Shown: positions 17,731 through 26,858, counted from the stretch's first letter. The stretch: 64,000 nt of DNA from G963663525 sp963663525 (GCA_963663525.2 CAXXHC010000004.1:558001-622000), one strand, 5' to 3'. Notes: generated by a model not told the origin, from the letters alone. Made by a program: numbers and translations.

Positions 17731-18894
17731 ATGAAACTGCGCTACGAACAATTCGGCGCGATCCTGGCCATGGAGCATCCGCCGCTTCTGGCCTACCTCG
17801 ACCGCGATTTCGTGCGGCGTCTCGGATTGCCGGAGCATCCCCTGTGGGAACGCACGGGCGGACCGTTGTGCGCGCCGACCGAAGCCCATCTTATCCTATC
17901 GCGCAAATGTTCGCGAGCCTGCGCGCATTGCTACGTCGATTCGCGGCCATCTCCCGACGGCGGCGACTTTCTGCCGGGAGAAATGGGCGTGGAGGGTTGG
18001 AAGCGGGCCATCGATACGCTGGCCTCCATGGGGGTCTTTCACGTGGCGATGGGTGGCGGCGAAAGCCTGGAACTTAAAGCGCTTTTCGAGATCGCCCGCT
18101 ATGCCCGCAAACGGGGGCTGGTGCCCAACCTGACCACGGAAGGCAGCAAACTGGACCCGATGTTGGCACGCGCCTGCCGTGTTTTCGGGCAGGTCAACGT
18201 GAGTATCGACGCCGTATCCCACGCCGGTCACGGGAGGCACGGAAGGTTGGAGCGCTCGATCAACGCCCTGAAATTGTTGAAGAAACACCGCATCCGCTGC
18301 GGAATCAACATGGTGGTCTCGCGCCAGACCTTCGACGAAATCCCCTCCGTGGTCGAGTTGGCGAGCCGCCTGCGGCTGCACGACGTCGAAATGCTGCGTT
18401 TCAAGCCCGCCGGGCGTGCTTTGGCCGACTACGAACGCCACCGCCTGACCGAGGAGCAAAGCGAACGTTTGTACCCATTGCTGCGTCGTTTGCGTCTGCG
18501 TTCGCGGGTGGGGATCAAGGTCGATTGCTCTTTTCTGCCCCATCTGGCCTGTCACGCTCCAGATCGTAAGGTTATGGAATTCTTCGGGGTTTTGGGGTGC
18601 GAGGGCGGAAACCACCTGATCGGCGTCACTCCGGAAGGCCACGTGTCGCCCTGCAGTTTTTATCCCGCCGACGACTGGACGGCAGAGCATTTGCGCACAC
18701 GGTGGGAAAGCGATCCTGTGTTCGAGGCGTTTCGCAACTGGGATGCCGATCCGCCCCAACCCTGTGCGGAATGCGACTATCGCACGGTTTGCAAGGGCGG
18801 CTGCCACGCCGTGGCGTTGCACGTGACGGGCTCCATGCACGAACCCGACCCGGAATGTCCCCTCGTCGTCCGATATCGCAAGGAAAACCGTTGA
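17731..18894 (+). CDS. Radical SAM/SPASM-domain protein, substrate unknown
   Basis: 387 residues. The radical SAM cluster motif CX3CX2C is at Cys60, Cys64 and Cys67 (CSRACAHC), followed by the GGGES-type SAM-binding strand. The C-terminus carries a full SPASM motif: a Gly-x4-Cys (PEGHVSPC) preceded by a Cys, then CX2CX5CX3C (CAECDYRTVCKGGC) and a final Cys, which would bind two auxiliary iron-sulfur clusters. Family members include PqqE, peptide-maturing enzymes and heme-synthesis enzymes (AhbD/NirJ). No precursor peptide or heme gene lies beside it, so the substrate cannot be named. The stop overlaps the folK promoter candidate. Confidence 0.85.
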   Translation: MKLRYEQFGAILAMEHPPLLAYLDRDFVRRLGLPEHPLWERTGGPLCAPTEAHLILSRKCSRACAHCYVDSRPSPDGGDFLPGEMGVEGWKRAIDTLASMGVFHVAMGGGESLELKALFEIARYARKRGLVPNLTTEGSKLDPMLARACRVFGQVNVSIDAVSHAGHGRHGRLERSINALKLLKKHRIRCGINMVVSRQTFDEIPSVVELASRLRLHDVEMLRFKPAGRALADYERHRLTEEQSERLYPLLRRLRLRSRVGIKVDCSFLPHLACHAPDRKVMEFFGVLGCEGGNHLIGVTPEGHVSPCSFYPADDWTAEHLRTRWESDPVFEAFRNWDADPPQPCAECDYRTVCKGGCHAVALHVTGSMHEPDPECPLVVRYRKENR

Positions 18895-18918
18895 CTTCGG
18901 CCCTATCCGTTTTATGCT
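18891..18918 (+). promoter_or_regulatory. Candidate promoter for folK
   Basis: TTGACT at 18891-18896, 16-bp spacer, TATGCT at 18913-18918. The -35 overlaps the stop codon of the preceding gene. Confidence 0.5.
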
Positions 18919-18958
18919 CGGCGGGAGGGTTTTGAAATCATCACGAAAGGAAGACATC

Positions 18959-19447
18959 ATGGCCTTGGCCGCGCTGTCGCTGGGAAGCAACTTGGGGGAT
19001 CGTCTGGCGACGCTCGAACGAGCACGCGAACGCCTGGAATCTCTTCCCAATACGAAAATGCTTGCGTTTTCAAGTCTTTACGAAACCGAGCCGGTGGGCG
19101 GACCGGAGCAGGAAAATTTTCTCAATGCAGCGGCTCTATTGGAGACCTCGCTTTCTCCGGAAGAATTATTGGAAAAATTCCACGAAATCGAAAACGACGC
19201 CGGACGCGAGCGCCTCGTGCACTGGGGACCGCGCACTTTGGATCTCGATCTGCTCGTGTACGGGGACGTGCAGATGGATCGCGAGACGCTCACCCTCCCA
19301 CATCCGCGCATGACCGAGCGCCGTTTCGTGCTCGTGCCGCTTGCCGAAATCGCCCCGGATCTCGTACATCCTTCTTCCGGCTTGACGGCGAGGGAACTTC
19401 TGGATAAATGTAGGGATCGATCCGACGTGACAGTATTTTCAAAGTGA
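18959..19447 (+). CDS. folK: HPPK, 6-hydroxymethyl-7,8-dihydropterin pyrophosphokinase
   Basis: 162 residues. It transfers pyrophosphate from ATP to the pterin in folate synthesis. Signatures: SLGSNLGDR at the N-terminus, SSLYETEPVGGPEQENFLNAA and the PPPK motif GPRTLDLDLL with the metal-binding aspartates, then LPHPRM...FVLVPLAEIAP. The ATG at 18959 has AAAGGAAG upstream; a longer in-frame start at 18914 is inside the promoter and is rejected. Confidence 0.95.
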   Translation: MALAALSLGSNLGDRLATLERARERLESLPNTKMLAFSSLYETEPVGGPEQENFLNAAALLETSLSPEELLEKFHEIENDAGRERLVHWGPRTLDLDLLVYGDVQMDRETLTLPHPRMTERRFVLVPLAEIAPDLVHPSSGLTARELLDKCRDRSDVTVFSK

Positions 19448-19493
19448 GGCTCCGGGGTTCGGGGGCTCGTTCTTTCATCAAACAGGAGGCATG

Positions 19494-20138
19494 ATGCAGT
19501 TTTTTATCGATACCGCAGACATTGAGGAAATCCGTACCGCGTTGGGCTGGGGATTGGTGGACGGCGTGACGACCAACCCGTCGCTCGTGGCCAAAACGGG
19601 ACGGACCTTCGAGGAAGTCATCAAAGATATCACCGAGTTGGTCAAAGGACCGATCAGTTTGGAAGTTACGGCGCTCGACGCCGAAGGCATGGTGAAGCAG
19701 GCGCGGGAACTGGTCAAGTACGGCGAGAACGTGGTGGTTAAAATCCCGTTGATTCTCGATGGCTTGCAGGCGGTTCGCACCTTGTCCGAGGAAGGCATCA
19801 AGACCAACGTGACGTTGTGCTTCTCCCCGGCGCAGGCGTTGCTTGCAGCAAAAGCCGGAGCCACCTACATTTCTCCTTTCGTCGGGCGGCTGGACGACAT
19901 CAGCGAAGTGGGCATGGAACTGATCGAGCAGATCATCCAGATTTACGACAACTACGACTTCGAGACCCAGGTGCTGGTGGCGAGCATCCGCAACCCGGTG
20001 CACGTGCTGGAGTCCGCGCTGATGGGCGCGCATGTATCGACGATTCCCTTCGGCGTGATGAAGCAGCTTGCCAAGCATCCGCTGACCGACATCGGCCTGG
20101 ACAAGTTCATGAAGGATTGGGAAAAGGTGCCGAAGTAA
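19494..20138 (+). CDS. Small transaldolase / fructose-6-phosphate aldolase family enzyme
   Basis: 214 residues, the short TalC/FSA-type subfamily. Class I aldolase barrel: FFIDTAD at the start, GVTTNPSLVAK, the Schiff-base lysine in VVVKIPL, TNVTLCFSPAQA, ISPFVGRLDD and the C-terminal GxD segment. Short members are annotated as transaldolase in most bacteria and probably serve the pentose phosphate pathway. Of the two adjacent ATGs (19491, 19494) the second is better spaced from the AGGAGG at 19484-19489 and matches the family start. Confidence 0.93.
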   Translation: MQFFIDTADIEEIRTALGWGLVDGVTTNPSLVAKTGRTFEEVIKDITELVKGPISLEVTALDAEGMVKQARELVKYGENVVVKIPLILDGLQAVRTLSEEGIKTNVTLCFSPAQALLAAKAGATYISPFVGRLDDISEVGMELIEQIIQIYDNYDFETQVLVASIRNPVHVLESALMGAHVSTIPFGVMKQLAKHPLTDIGLDKFMKDWEKVPK

Positions 20139-20194
20139 CCCGTCGGGTTGTGTGTTTTTCCATTGGAATTTCGCGACTTTTTCGCAATGCGAAC

Positions 20195-20223
20195 TTGACG
20201 GCGAGTGACGCTGCCGCTACACT
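20195..20223 (+). promoter_or_regulatory. Candidate promoter for the 20.3-kb lipoprotein
   Basis: TTGACG at 20195-20200, 17-bp spacer, TACACT at 20218-20223. Confidence 0.55.
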
Positions 20224-20338
20224 CCCTGCGGCCTGATGGAGGGTCCATCGTGAAATTCCTGGTACAATGACAGATTGCATTTCGATGCGTACCGGCATGG
20301 GAAGCCGATTGGGTAATATCGAAAAAGGAGAAGAGAAC

Positions 20339-20941
20339 ATGACGAAAAAATCTTTGTGGATTCTGGCGATGCTGCTTTTGGCGGCCACGGTTGCGTTTGC
20401 GGGCTGCGGCGGCGACGATGAAGAGGAGGGCGACAACAACCAGAACGGTGGCGACGAGGAAGTCACTGCGGAAGAAGAAAGTTCCGGTAATGCCAGTGTG
20501 ATTCCACTTGCGGACATGAACATTGGTGCGCCCTGTGAAGAAGATACCGATTGCAACAAGTCCGTCTGTCTGACCCCCGAAAGTGCAAAGACCAAATTCA
20601 TGCTGGAAGGCGACGCCGAGTTCGAGATTCCCGGCGGCTACTGCACCACCGATCTGTGCCAGCCCGGCGGTTCGCTTTGCCCGGTTTCCGAAGGCGCGTA
20701 CTGCCTGAGCGTCGAGCCGATCATGGGCGTTCCCGGTATCGGCCTGTGTCTGCGCCTGTGCAACACGGACGAAGATTGCGCCGAAGATGGCGACCAGGTG
20801 TGCGTCGGTGCCGACGAATTCGGTTTCACCGAAGAACAGATTCAAACGCATTACGCCGACGCCGGAAAAGTCTGCCTGCCCAAAGACGTGTACGACGTGG
20901 CGGTCGAGGAAGTCGAATACATTCAATCCCTTGAGGAATAA
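20339..20941 (+). CDS. Acidic cysteine-rich lipoprotein
   Basis: 200 residues. The signal peptide MTKKSLWILAMLLLAATVAFAGC ends in a lipobox (FAGC). A strongly acidic, Gly/Asn-rich spacer (about residues 25-60) follows. Then comes a cysteine-rich domain beginning GAPCEEDTDC, a dicysteine pattern (C-x4-D-C) common in secreted Myxococcota proteins. Cell-surface location is likely; function unknown. AAAGGAG lies just upstream of the ATG, and it is a single-gene unit with its own promoter candidate and a clear terminator. Confidence 0.8.
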   Translation: MTKKSLWILAMLLLAATVAFAGCGGDDEEEGDNNQNGGDEEVTAEEESSGNASVIPLADMNIGAPCEEDTDCNKSVCLTPESAKTKFMLEGDAEFEIPGGYCTTDLCQPGGSLCPVSEGAYCLSVEPIMGVPGIGLCLRLCNTDEDCAEDGDQVCVGADEFGFTEEQIQTHYADAGKVCLPKDVYDVAVEEVEYIQSLEE

Positions 20942-20965
20942 TGGTTTGATTTCAGATAGTTAGAT

Positions 20966-20998
20966 GAAAAGGCCCGGAGCGATCCGGGCCTTTTTTTT
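20966..20998 (+). terminator. Rho-independent terminator after the lipoprotein gene
   Basis: GC-rich stem GGCCCGGA (20971-20978) and TCCGGGCC (20983-20990) followed by eight T. Strong intrinsic terminator. Confidence 0.9.
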
Positions 20999-21091
20999 AG
21001 GGGCGGATTTTTCTTGTCCTGCGCTCGTTTTCCACATACATTCCAGGGGATTTTTTTCGGCGGCCAGGGTGCCGCAAGAGGAAGACACGCC

Positions 21092-23035
21092 ATGGATCAT
21101 GATTTTTCACGCAATCCTTTTAAAAAACCATCCGAAATGACGGAAGACGACTGGCGGGCGCTCGGCCTTCGGACTGGGTTGGAGATTCACCAGCAGTTGT
21201 TGACCGAACGCAAGCTGTTTTGCCGTTGCAAAGCGGGTTTATACTCGAAAGCACACGACGCCGAGGTTTTACGGCACATGCGTCCGACGCTTTCCGAGCT
21301 GGGCGAGTACGACGGCACCGCGTTGATGGAATTCAAGACGAAAAAGGAAATCGTCTATCTGCTCAACCGCGAGACCGTCTGCACCTACGAAATGGACGAC
21401 GCCCCGCCGTTCGAGATCGACGATCGGGCCGTGGACATCGCCATCGAAGTCGCGTTGCTGCTGAACCTGAATCTTATCGGGGAGTTGCACATCGCACGTA
21501 AGCAGTACCTCGACGGTTCGATTCCCACCGGCTTCCAACGCACCACGATTCTCGGCATCAATGGAAGCATTCCCTACAAAGACCGAAGAATCGGAATCCG
21601 TCAACTCGGACTCGAAGAGGACGCCTGCCGCGAGGTTGAAAACATCGGCCATCGCATTACGTTCCGTACCGACCGATTGGGAATGCCGCTGATCGAGACC
21701 GTCACCGAGCCGGAGATGCTCACTCCCGTGGAATGCATGGAAGTGGGGGAAATCCTGCGCGCCTTGGTACGGGCAACGGGCAAGGTTCGCACGGGAATCG
21801 GTGCGGGACGCGAGGATGTCAATGTGTCCATTGCGGGAGGCACACGCATCGAAATCAAGGGTGTGGACTCTTTGCGGCGGATTCCGCTGTTGGTCTACAA
21901 CGAGGCCATGCGGCAGTGGAACCTCTTGAGAATCCAGGATATTTTACGAAAGCGCGGAATCACCCCCGAGACCTTCGATGCCGAGCACCGCGACGTCACC
22001 GGCGCGCTGTTGAAGACCTCCTACATTCCTATCCGGCAGGCGTTGGAAAACGGCGAGCGGATGCGAGCGATCAAGCTGTCTGGTTTTGCGGGCATTTTAC
22101 GCGAACAGACCCAGACCATGACCGCTTTCGCCCGTGAAATTTCGGAGCGGGTGCGGGTGATCGCCTGCCTGCACGGCCATCCGAACTTCATTCATTCCGA
22201 TTCTCTGGACCCGACGATTTCCAACAGCCAATGGCATAGGATACGCAAAAAACTGAAGGCTGGGGCGGAGGATGCCGTGGTGGTGGTCTGGGGATCGGCG
22301 GACGATATCCTCACCGCCGCGAAGGAAGTCGTCATTCGGGCGCAGGAGGCCACCGAGGGCGTACCCAGCGAAACGCGCTGCCACCACAAGGACGGCACCA
22401 ACGGTTTCGAGCGCATCCTTCCGGGGGCGGACCGCATGTACCCCGACACGGACCTGCCGCCCATCGAGATCAAGTCGGAGCGTGTGGCGACGATTCGCAC
22501 GACGTTGCCGAAAATGCCTTGGGAGCTTTCGGAAAAGCTGGTGCCGCTGCATCTGCCGCGGGACGTGGTTTCCATGCTCGTGATTCAGAAAATGGGCAAT
22601 CTTTTCGAGGACTTGCTAAACGATCCGCCCGCCATTGATCTACGAAGCCTGATCTGCCGTATCACGCAAAAACTGCGGCATGGGCGGCGTAAATTACTGG
22701 CCGTCGAGAGGATCACGCCGGAATTCGTGGTAGATCTTTCTGGGAAGATCGCCCGGGGCGAAGTGCTGATGCAGGCGCTGACTCCGATGCTGGACACCCT
22801 CCTGAGCGAGCCTGGGGTTTCGGTCGAGGAAATTGGGGCGAAGTTTTCCGTCGGCAAGGCGCCGGAACCGGTGGAAGTGGCTGAAATGCTTCGGAAAAAT
22901 CAGGTCGATCTTCCTCCGTTCGCAAGCGATGACCCCGAAGCGAAGATCCGCTGGGGCATGGGGCTCGTGATGCCGGATCTCGTCGGAAAACTCGACGCCC
23001 GCGAGGTCGAAAAAGCGCTTCGAGAGGTGGAGTAA
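21092..23035 (+). CDS. gatE: Archaeal-type Glu-tRNA(Gln) amidotransferase subunit E (GatE)
   Basis: 647 residues, the usual GatE length and about 170 longer than GatB. It is the tRNA-binding/kinase subunit that, with GatD, converts Glu-tRNA(Gln) to Gln-tRNA(Gln). N-terminal cradle: GLEIHQQL, KLFCRCKAG (zinc-type cysteines), RPTLSELGEYDGTAL, DGSIPTGFQRT, LEEDACR, DRLGMPLIE and EDVNVSIAGGTRIEIKGV. Then an inserted GAD-type domain (~290-410, ending ETRCHHKDGTNGFERILPGADRMYPDTDLPPI). The C-terminal helical/YqeY-like tail follows. GatE is characteristic of archaea, and GatB would lack the GAD insert, so this is an unusual bacterial gene. gatD is not in the window. The ATG at 21092 follows AGAGGAAG; a longer frame from 21014 is unlikely. 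Confidence 0.9.
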   Translation: MDHDFSRNPFKKPSEMTEDDWRALGLRTGLEIHQQLLTERKLFCRCKAGLYSKAHDAEVLRHMRPTLSELGEYDGTALMEFKTKKEIVYLLNRETVCTYEMDDAPPFEIDDRAVDIAIEVALLLNLNLIGELHIARKQYLDGSIPTGFQRTTILGINGSIPYKDRRIGIRQLGLEEDACREVENIGHRITFRTDRLGMPLIETVTEPEMLTPVECMEVGEILRALVRATGKVRTGIGAGREDVNVSIAGGTRIEIKGVDSLRRIPLLVYNEAMRQWNLLRIQDILRKRGITPETFDAEHRDVTGALLKTSYIPIRQALENGERMRAIKLSGFAGILREQTQTMTAFAREISERVRVIACLHGHPNFIHSDSLDPTISNSQWHRIRKKLKAGAEDAVVVVWGSADDILTAAKEVVIRAQEATEGVPSETRCHHKDGTNGFERILPGADRMYPDTDLPPIEIKSERVATIRTTLPKMPWELSEKLVPLHLPRDVVSMLVIQKMGNLFEDLLNDPPAIDLRSLICRITQKLRHGRRKLLAVERITPEFVVDLSGKIARGEVLMQALTPMLDTLLSEPGVSVEEIGAKFSVGKAPEPVEVAEMLRKNQVDLPPFASDDPEAKIRWGMGLVMPDLVGKLDAREVEKALREVE

Positions 23036-23060
23036 CGGGAAGTAAATTTCCCGGAACCGA

Positions 23061-24275
23061 TTACTCGGTCAGGCGTGTTTCCAAAAACGCGGCCAGTTTT
23101 TCGGCGACGAAGCGGGAGCCCCGTGCGCTGAAATGGGCGGGGTCCGGGCCTTGCGCACCGGCGAGGTAGTTTTTCTCCACCGGTTTCGGCCACGCGAGGT
23201 CCAGAAGATCCAGCGTTTCGATATTCTTTTCGGAGAGGTGTTTTCGAAAAAACGTCGCCGCTGCCCGATCGGAGAGGGCGTCTTCTTTGGGAATTCCTCG
23301 CAAATAGGGCGCTGAAGGCAGCAATACGACGATGGGCCACGCATGGTTTACCGCCGTGTTTTCAAGCACTTGCGAAAGAAGCCGGTCCAATTCCCGCTCC
23401 CGATCCCGAAATAGCGACGAGACGAGCCACAGCACGGCAGAGGAATGATGGCGCGGTACGAGCGCGTGCGTGGCGGGGTCGTAGCTTTCTTCGTCCAGTT
23501 GGGCGTCGTTGAGACACACGGCGTATATTACCCGGTCGGGGCGGATGTCCTTCCAGGGCAGAATGGTGCGAATGCGAGCGAGTTCCGGCAGATTGTAGCC
23601 GGGAACGCCGAAATTGAACGCCTTGACCGGGCGTTTCAGCTTTTGAGACAGGAGAACGGCTGTTTTTTCGGGAAACGTTTCTTCGAAAGGCAGGCCCGGC
23701 CCGAACGTCACCGAATCCCCGACGAACAGCAGGCGCAGGGCGTTTTCGGGGGTGTCGATCTCGAACGCGGTATCCCGCATTCCCCAGCGGTTGATGATCG
23801 CGGTCGCCGTTTCGTTTTTCCCGCTTGGAGAGGGCATGTCGGCCCGTGCGCCCGGCTTGAGGCGGTAGAGTCCCGGCGGGTCGTCGAGGACTTCATACAG
23901 GGGATCGGCAAGGCCCCGCGCATCGCTCAACTGGTGGAAATAACGGGTGAAATACACGGTATGGTATCCGCTTTCCACAAGAGCGACTGAAAGTATCGGG
24001 ATCAATAGCGTGAGGGAGAACAGACGAAGCGGGCGCGCGACGCGGGACGACGCGAGGCTTGCCAGTCCCGTCACCACGAGCCAAAGTCCGAAAATGAAAA
24101 GAAAGGGTGTCGTCCAACTAGGATGATCCATCCAGCCGTCGTACGAAAACCACAAGACGCGAGGAGCGACCAGAGGATTGAAAAATGCGGCGAAGATCGC
24201 ACCCAGCCACGCGAAAAAACGGGCTGTTTTCTCTAAAGAGCCTGAATTTTCTACATTTTTTTCGTTTCGCCGCAA
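23061..24275 (-). CDS. SGNH/GDSL-type hydrolase with N-terminal membrane segments
   Basis: 404 residues. The N-terminal ~110 residues hold three hydrophobic segments (about 18-40, 52-75 and 82-104), so the protein is anchored in the inner membrane with the enzyme domain outside. The SGNH domain has FVGDSVTFGPGL (catalytic Ser), the Gly block FNFGVPGY, the Asn block CLNDAQ and the late DPAHFS (Asp and His). Such enzymes are esterases or acetyltransferase partners acting on polysaccharides or lipids; the substrate is unknown. It lies 27 bases after the metallophosphoesterase gene on the same strand, probably co-transcribed. Confidence 0.85.
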   Translation of the reverse strand: MRRNEKNVENSGSLEKTARFFAWLGAIFAAFFNPLVAPRVLWFSYDGWMDHPSWTTPFLFIFGLWLVVTGLASLASSRVARPLRLFSLTLLIPILSVALVESGYHTVYFTRYFHQLSDARGLADPLYEVLDDPPGLYRLKPGARADMPSPSGKNETATAIINRWGMRDTAFEIDTPENALRLLFVGDSVTFGPGLPFEETFPEKTAVLLSQKLKRPVKAFNFGVPGYNLPELARIRTILPWKDIRPDRVIYAVCLNDAQLDEESYDPATHALVPRHHSSAVLWLVSSLFRDRERELDRLLSQVLENTAVNHAWPIVVLLPSAPYLRGIPKEDALSDRAAATFFRKHLSEKNIETLDLLDLAWPKPVEKNYLAGAQGPDPAHFSARGSRFVAEKLAAFLETRLTE

Positions 24276-24302
24276 TCCCTGTCCCCTTGGGTTTGGCGCA
24301 TC

Positions 24303-25520
24303 TCAGGCGGCGCTGTCCGGGGCGGTTTTCGCCATGGCTTCGGGCGAGCGCAACGTGACTTTGGTGATCTCCGACGTGCTGCCCAAACGCATGGGAGGTC
24401 CCCAGAAGCCGGTGCCTTCGCTGATGTAGATCTGCGTACCCTTGTAGTCGTGCAAACCTCGCACGTAGGGTTGTTGTAGATACACGAGGTAGCCCCAAGG
24501 CCATATCTGTCCGCCGTGGGTGTGGCCGCTCAATACCAGTCCCACACCGTGTTCCGCCGCATCGTACACCGCGCGCGGCTGGTGCGCCAACAGCACCACC
24601 GCTTGATCTTCGGGGCAGCCGTTCAGCGCGTGAGGGACATTCGGGCCGTGGCCGGGCTCCAACCTGGAGCCTTCGTGGTCGTCGATACCCGCCAACTCGA
24701 ACGACGCCCCGTTTTTCTCGATGCGTACCCGTTCGTTGCGGAGCACCCGCAGGCCGATGCCGCTCAAATGGTTGAGCCACCCGCGCAGATCCACGAAATA
24801 TTCGTGGTTTCCCGTGACGAAAAACGTCCCGTGCGAGGATTTGAGATCTTTCAGCGGTGCGACGTCGGCGGCCAGTTGCGCCACCGTGCCGTCCACCAGG
24901 TCGCCGGTCACGGCGACGAGATCGGGTTTTAGCTCGTTGGTGCGACGCACGACTTCCTCCATCCAAGCGCGTCCGCGCATCGGTCCAAGGTGGAGGTCGG
25001 TAAGCTGGACGATGGTGAAGCCGTCCAGTTCGGCGGGAAGTTTCGGCAGGATGACTTCCACCGGCTTGACGATCAGCGTGCCCAACCCCCGTGCGATGCC
25101 CACTCCGGCTGCCGAAAGCACCGTTCCCACCGAGGTCAGCGCCACGGCGCGTGAAAGCAGCAGGCGACGCTCGGGATTTTCGAGCCACTCCCGGTTTTCC
25201 GTGGCGCGGGAGACGAGCCATGCGGCACCGCGCAGAAGGTCGAAACCGAGAAACGCAAAGAAAAACAACAACATCACGCCCAGCCAGACGTAGATCGGGA
25301 ACACGAAATAGTGTGAAATATCGTTGTCCACGAGGCGAAGCGTAATAAAGGAAAGAGGTATGCTGGCGGCGAGGACGATCAGCAGTGTTTTGACCACGGT
25401 TCCCCAGGGAGCCGGGAGGGCGGGATCGAGGGCCAGCCGGCGGTAAATGTAGTAGTGAATCCCACTTACGATGGCGATAGCCACTGTGAAAAAGACGGCG
25501 AAAAAAAACCAGCGGGGCAT
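24303..25520 (-). CDS. Membrane-anchored metallophosphoesterase
   Basis: 405 residues. About four hydrophobic segments occupy the first ~120 residues. The calcineurin-like phosphoesterase domain follows from ~150, with all metal motifs: TDLHLG, GDLVD, GNHEY, LLAHQP and SGHTHGGQ. It resembles YkuE/YaeI-type enzymes with an N-terminal membrane region. The substrate is unknown; phospholipid or nucleotide phosphoester is plausible. First gene of a two-gene minus-strand unit with the SGNH hydrolase. Confidence 0.87.
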   Translation of the reverse strand: MPRWFFFAVFFTVAIAIVSGIHYYIYRRLALDPALPAPWGTVVKTLLIVLAASIPLSFITLRLVDNDISHYFVFPIYVWLGVMLLFFFAFLGFDLLRGAAWLVSRATENREWLENPERRLLLSRAVALTSVGTVLSAAGVGIARGLGTLIVKPVEVILPKLPAELDGFTIVQLTDLHLGPMRGRAWMEEVVRRTNELKPDLVAVTGDLVDGTVAQLAADVAPLKDLKSSHGTFFVTGNHEYFVDLRGWLNHLSGIGLRVLRNERVRIEKNGASFELAGIDDHEGSRLEPGHGPNVPHALNGCPEDQAVVLLAHQPRAVYDAAEHGVGLVLSGHTHGGQIWPWGYLVYLQQPYVRGLHDYKGTQIYISEGTGFWGPPMRLGSTSEITKVTLRSPEAMAKTAPDSAA

Positions 25521-25788
25521 TCGAAAGCTCCTTTGCGGCAGGAAAAATCGGGATCGGCGAAACCGGACTTTGCTCCACGCGCTCTTATATGCTTAAGGCC
25601 AAAAGGCGGCAAAACAAGGGATTGCTTCACGTTTTCACAGCGAAAACACATTTCTTGAAAATGGTTTTCTAAGTTTTTTTTGACGTTTTCTGCCATGTTT
25701 TGGTGTTTTTGAAGTGAATTCTAGCTTGCATCTGGATTTGTTTTGGCTATGCTCGGTACACGCAAGGGAGGGCGAAGGGAGAGGGAAA
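25521..25788. other. Intergenic region between metallophosphoesterase and IMPase genes
   Basis: Divergent promoter region of 268 bases. AT-rich from about 25660. A promoter candidate for the rightward gene is listed separately; nothing else is recognised. Confidence 0.5.
25726..25753 (+). promoter_or_regulatory. Candidate promoter for the IMPase-family gene
   Basis: TTGCAT at 25726-25731, 16-bp spacer, TATGCT at 25748-25753, about 35 bases before the ATG. Confidence 0.45.
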
Positions 25789-26598
25789 ATGGATCAGTTG
25801 CTCGATCGACTGTCTACAATCGCTGTCCGGGCGGGGGATATTGCCCTGGAACATTTCGGGCGCACGCACGTGTCCTACAAGGCCGACCACTCCGTATTGA
25901 CCGAGGCCGATCCGGAAGTGCAGAGCTTTTTGGAGAGCGAATTGCACGCGTTGCTACCCGAAGCGGCATTTATCGGCGAAGAAGGCGATAAAGCCGAGGT
26001 GTCTACGGAGGGAGCGTTGAAATCCGAGTACGTCTGGATCGTCGATCCGATCGACGGCACCGGCGTGTTCAGCGACGGCATCGAGACGTTTTGCGTCTGC
26101 GTCGGATTGCTCCGCCATGGAAAGCCGTATGCGGGCGTCGTGCGTTTTCCGGCGTTGAACGGCACCTACATCGGGAAAATCGGGGAGGGCGCTGCGTACA
26201 ACGGCCATCCGATTCGTGTGGCGGAAGATGAAGAGATTCTGCAACGTTCGTCGATGTACGTCCCTTCCAAGGCCCATTTGGGGTATCGTTTTCATTTCAA
26301 GGGGAAAATCCGCTCCATGGGCAGCACCGCGCTGCATTATCTCCTCGTGGCCAAAGGAGCCGGAATCGCCGCCGTAAGCGGTGCGCACATCTGGGATTAC
26401 GCCGCCGTGGCCCCGATTTTCCACGAGGCGGGGGGGCGTCTACGCCACTTCGACGGCCAGGAGATCGACTGGCCCCACTGGTACGACGGACGCCACATCA
26501 CGCCGCCCCTGCTCGGGGCTTCCGAGGCGCTGTGGGACACCGCCCGGCAGATGATCGAACCCACTTTTCTTGTCAAAAAAGGTGCAAGTTTGCGTTAA
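25789..26598 (+). CDS. Inositol-monophosphatase-family phosphatase
   Basis: 269 residues, normal for the family. Lithium-sensitive Mg-dependent phosphatase fold. Metal site residues are visible in GEE (63-65), DPIDGT (86-91) and the late WDYAA...EAGG motif (Asp). Members hydrolyse inositol phosphates, 3'-phosphoadenosine 5'-phosphate (CysQ) or histidinol phosphate; the sequence does not decide which. The ATG at 25789 is preceded by a GAGGG ribosome site; a longer frame from 25714 overlaps the promoter and is rejected. Element A and IS copy 1 begin about 40 bases after its stop. Confidence 0.9.
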   Translation: MDQLLDRLSTIAVRAGDIALEHFGRTHVSYKADHSVLTEADPEVQSFLESELHALLPEAAFIGEEGDKAEVSTEGALKSEYVWIVDPIDGTGVFSDGIETFCVCVGLLRHGKPYAGVVRFPALNGTYIGKIGEGAAYNGHPIRVAEDEEILQRSSMYVPSKAHLGYRFHFKGKIRSMGSTALHYLLVAKGAGIAAVSGAHIWDYAAVAPIFHEAGGRLRHFDGQEIDWPHWYDGRHITPPLLGASEALWDTARQMIEPTFLVKKGASLR

Positions 26599-26764
26599 CT
26601 TGTGCCGAATCGAAACGAATTCGCCCCTTCCTGCAGGGCAATTCAATTCTTGAAGGATTTTCCAGCTCCAAGTACTTTTATGGGTGCCATCTATAAGAGA
26701 GACCTGTTTGTCAAGCAGATTCCCCCATTTTTTTCATCGATGTCAAGCCGTCCTTCGTTCATCC

Positions 26765-26858
26765 ATCTATTCGGCGTCGTATTTCACGCGCCATGATTCC
26801 GTGCAAGAATCGTCCGCCCCATTCACGGTCAAGCTCTCGTCGGAGCACTGGCACCCGC
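26765..26858 (-). ncRNA. Predicted bridge (seeker) RNA guide loops of IS copy 1
   Basis: Read on the plus strand, the segments are CATCTAT (26765-26771), ATGATTCC (26794-26801), CACGGTC (26824-26830) and TGGCACCCGC (26849-26858). The last two equal the right half plus core, and the reverse complement of the left half plus core, of the empty target. The first two bear the same relation to the IS circle junction (GGAAT-CA-TCTAT). In transposase sense the target loop comes first and the donor loop second, as in IS110 bridge RNAs. The true RNA would extend beyond both loops; its ends and folding were not determined. Confidence 0.8.

Noticed and set aside
23036..23053. Hairpin CGGGAA...TTCCCG between gatE and the SGNH gene
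   Set aside because: Short stem with no clear T-run, so not called a terminator.
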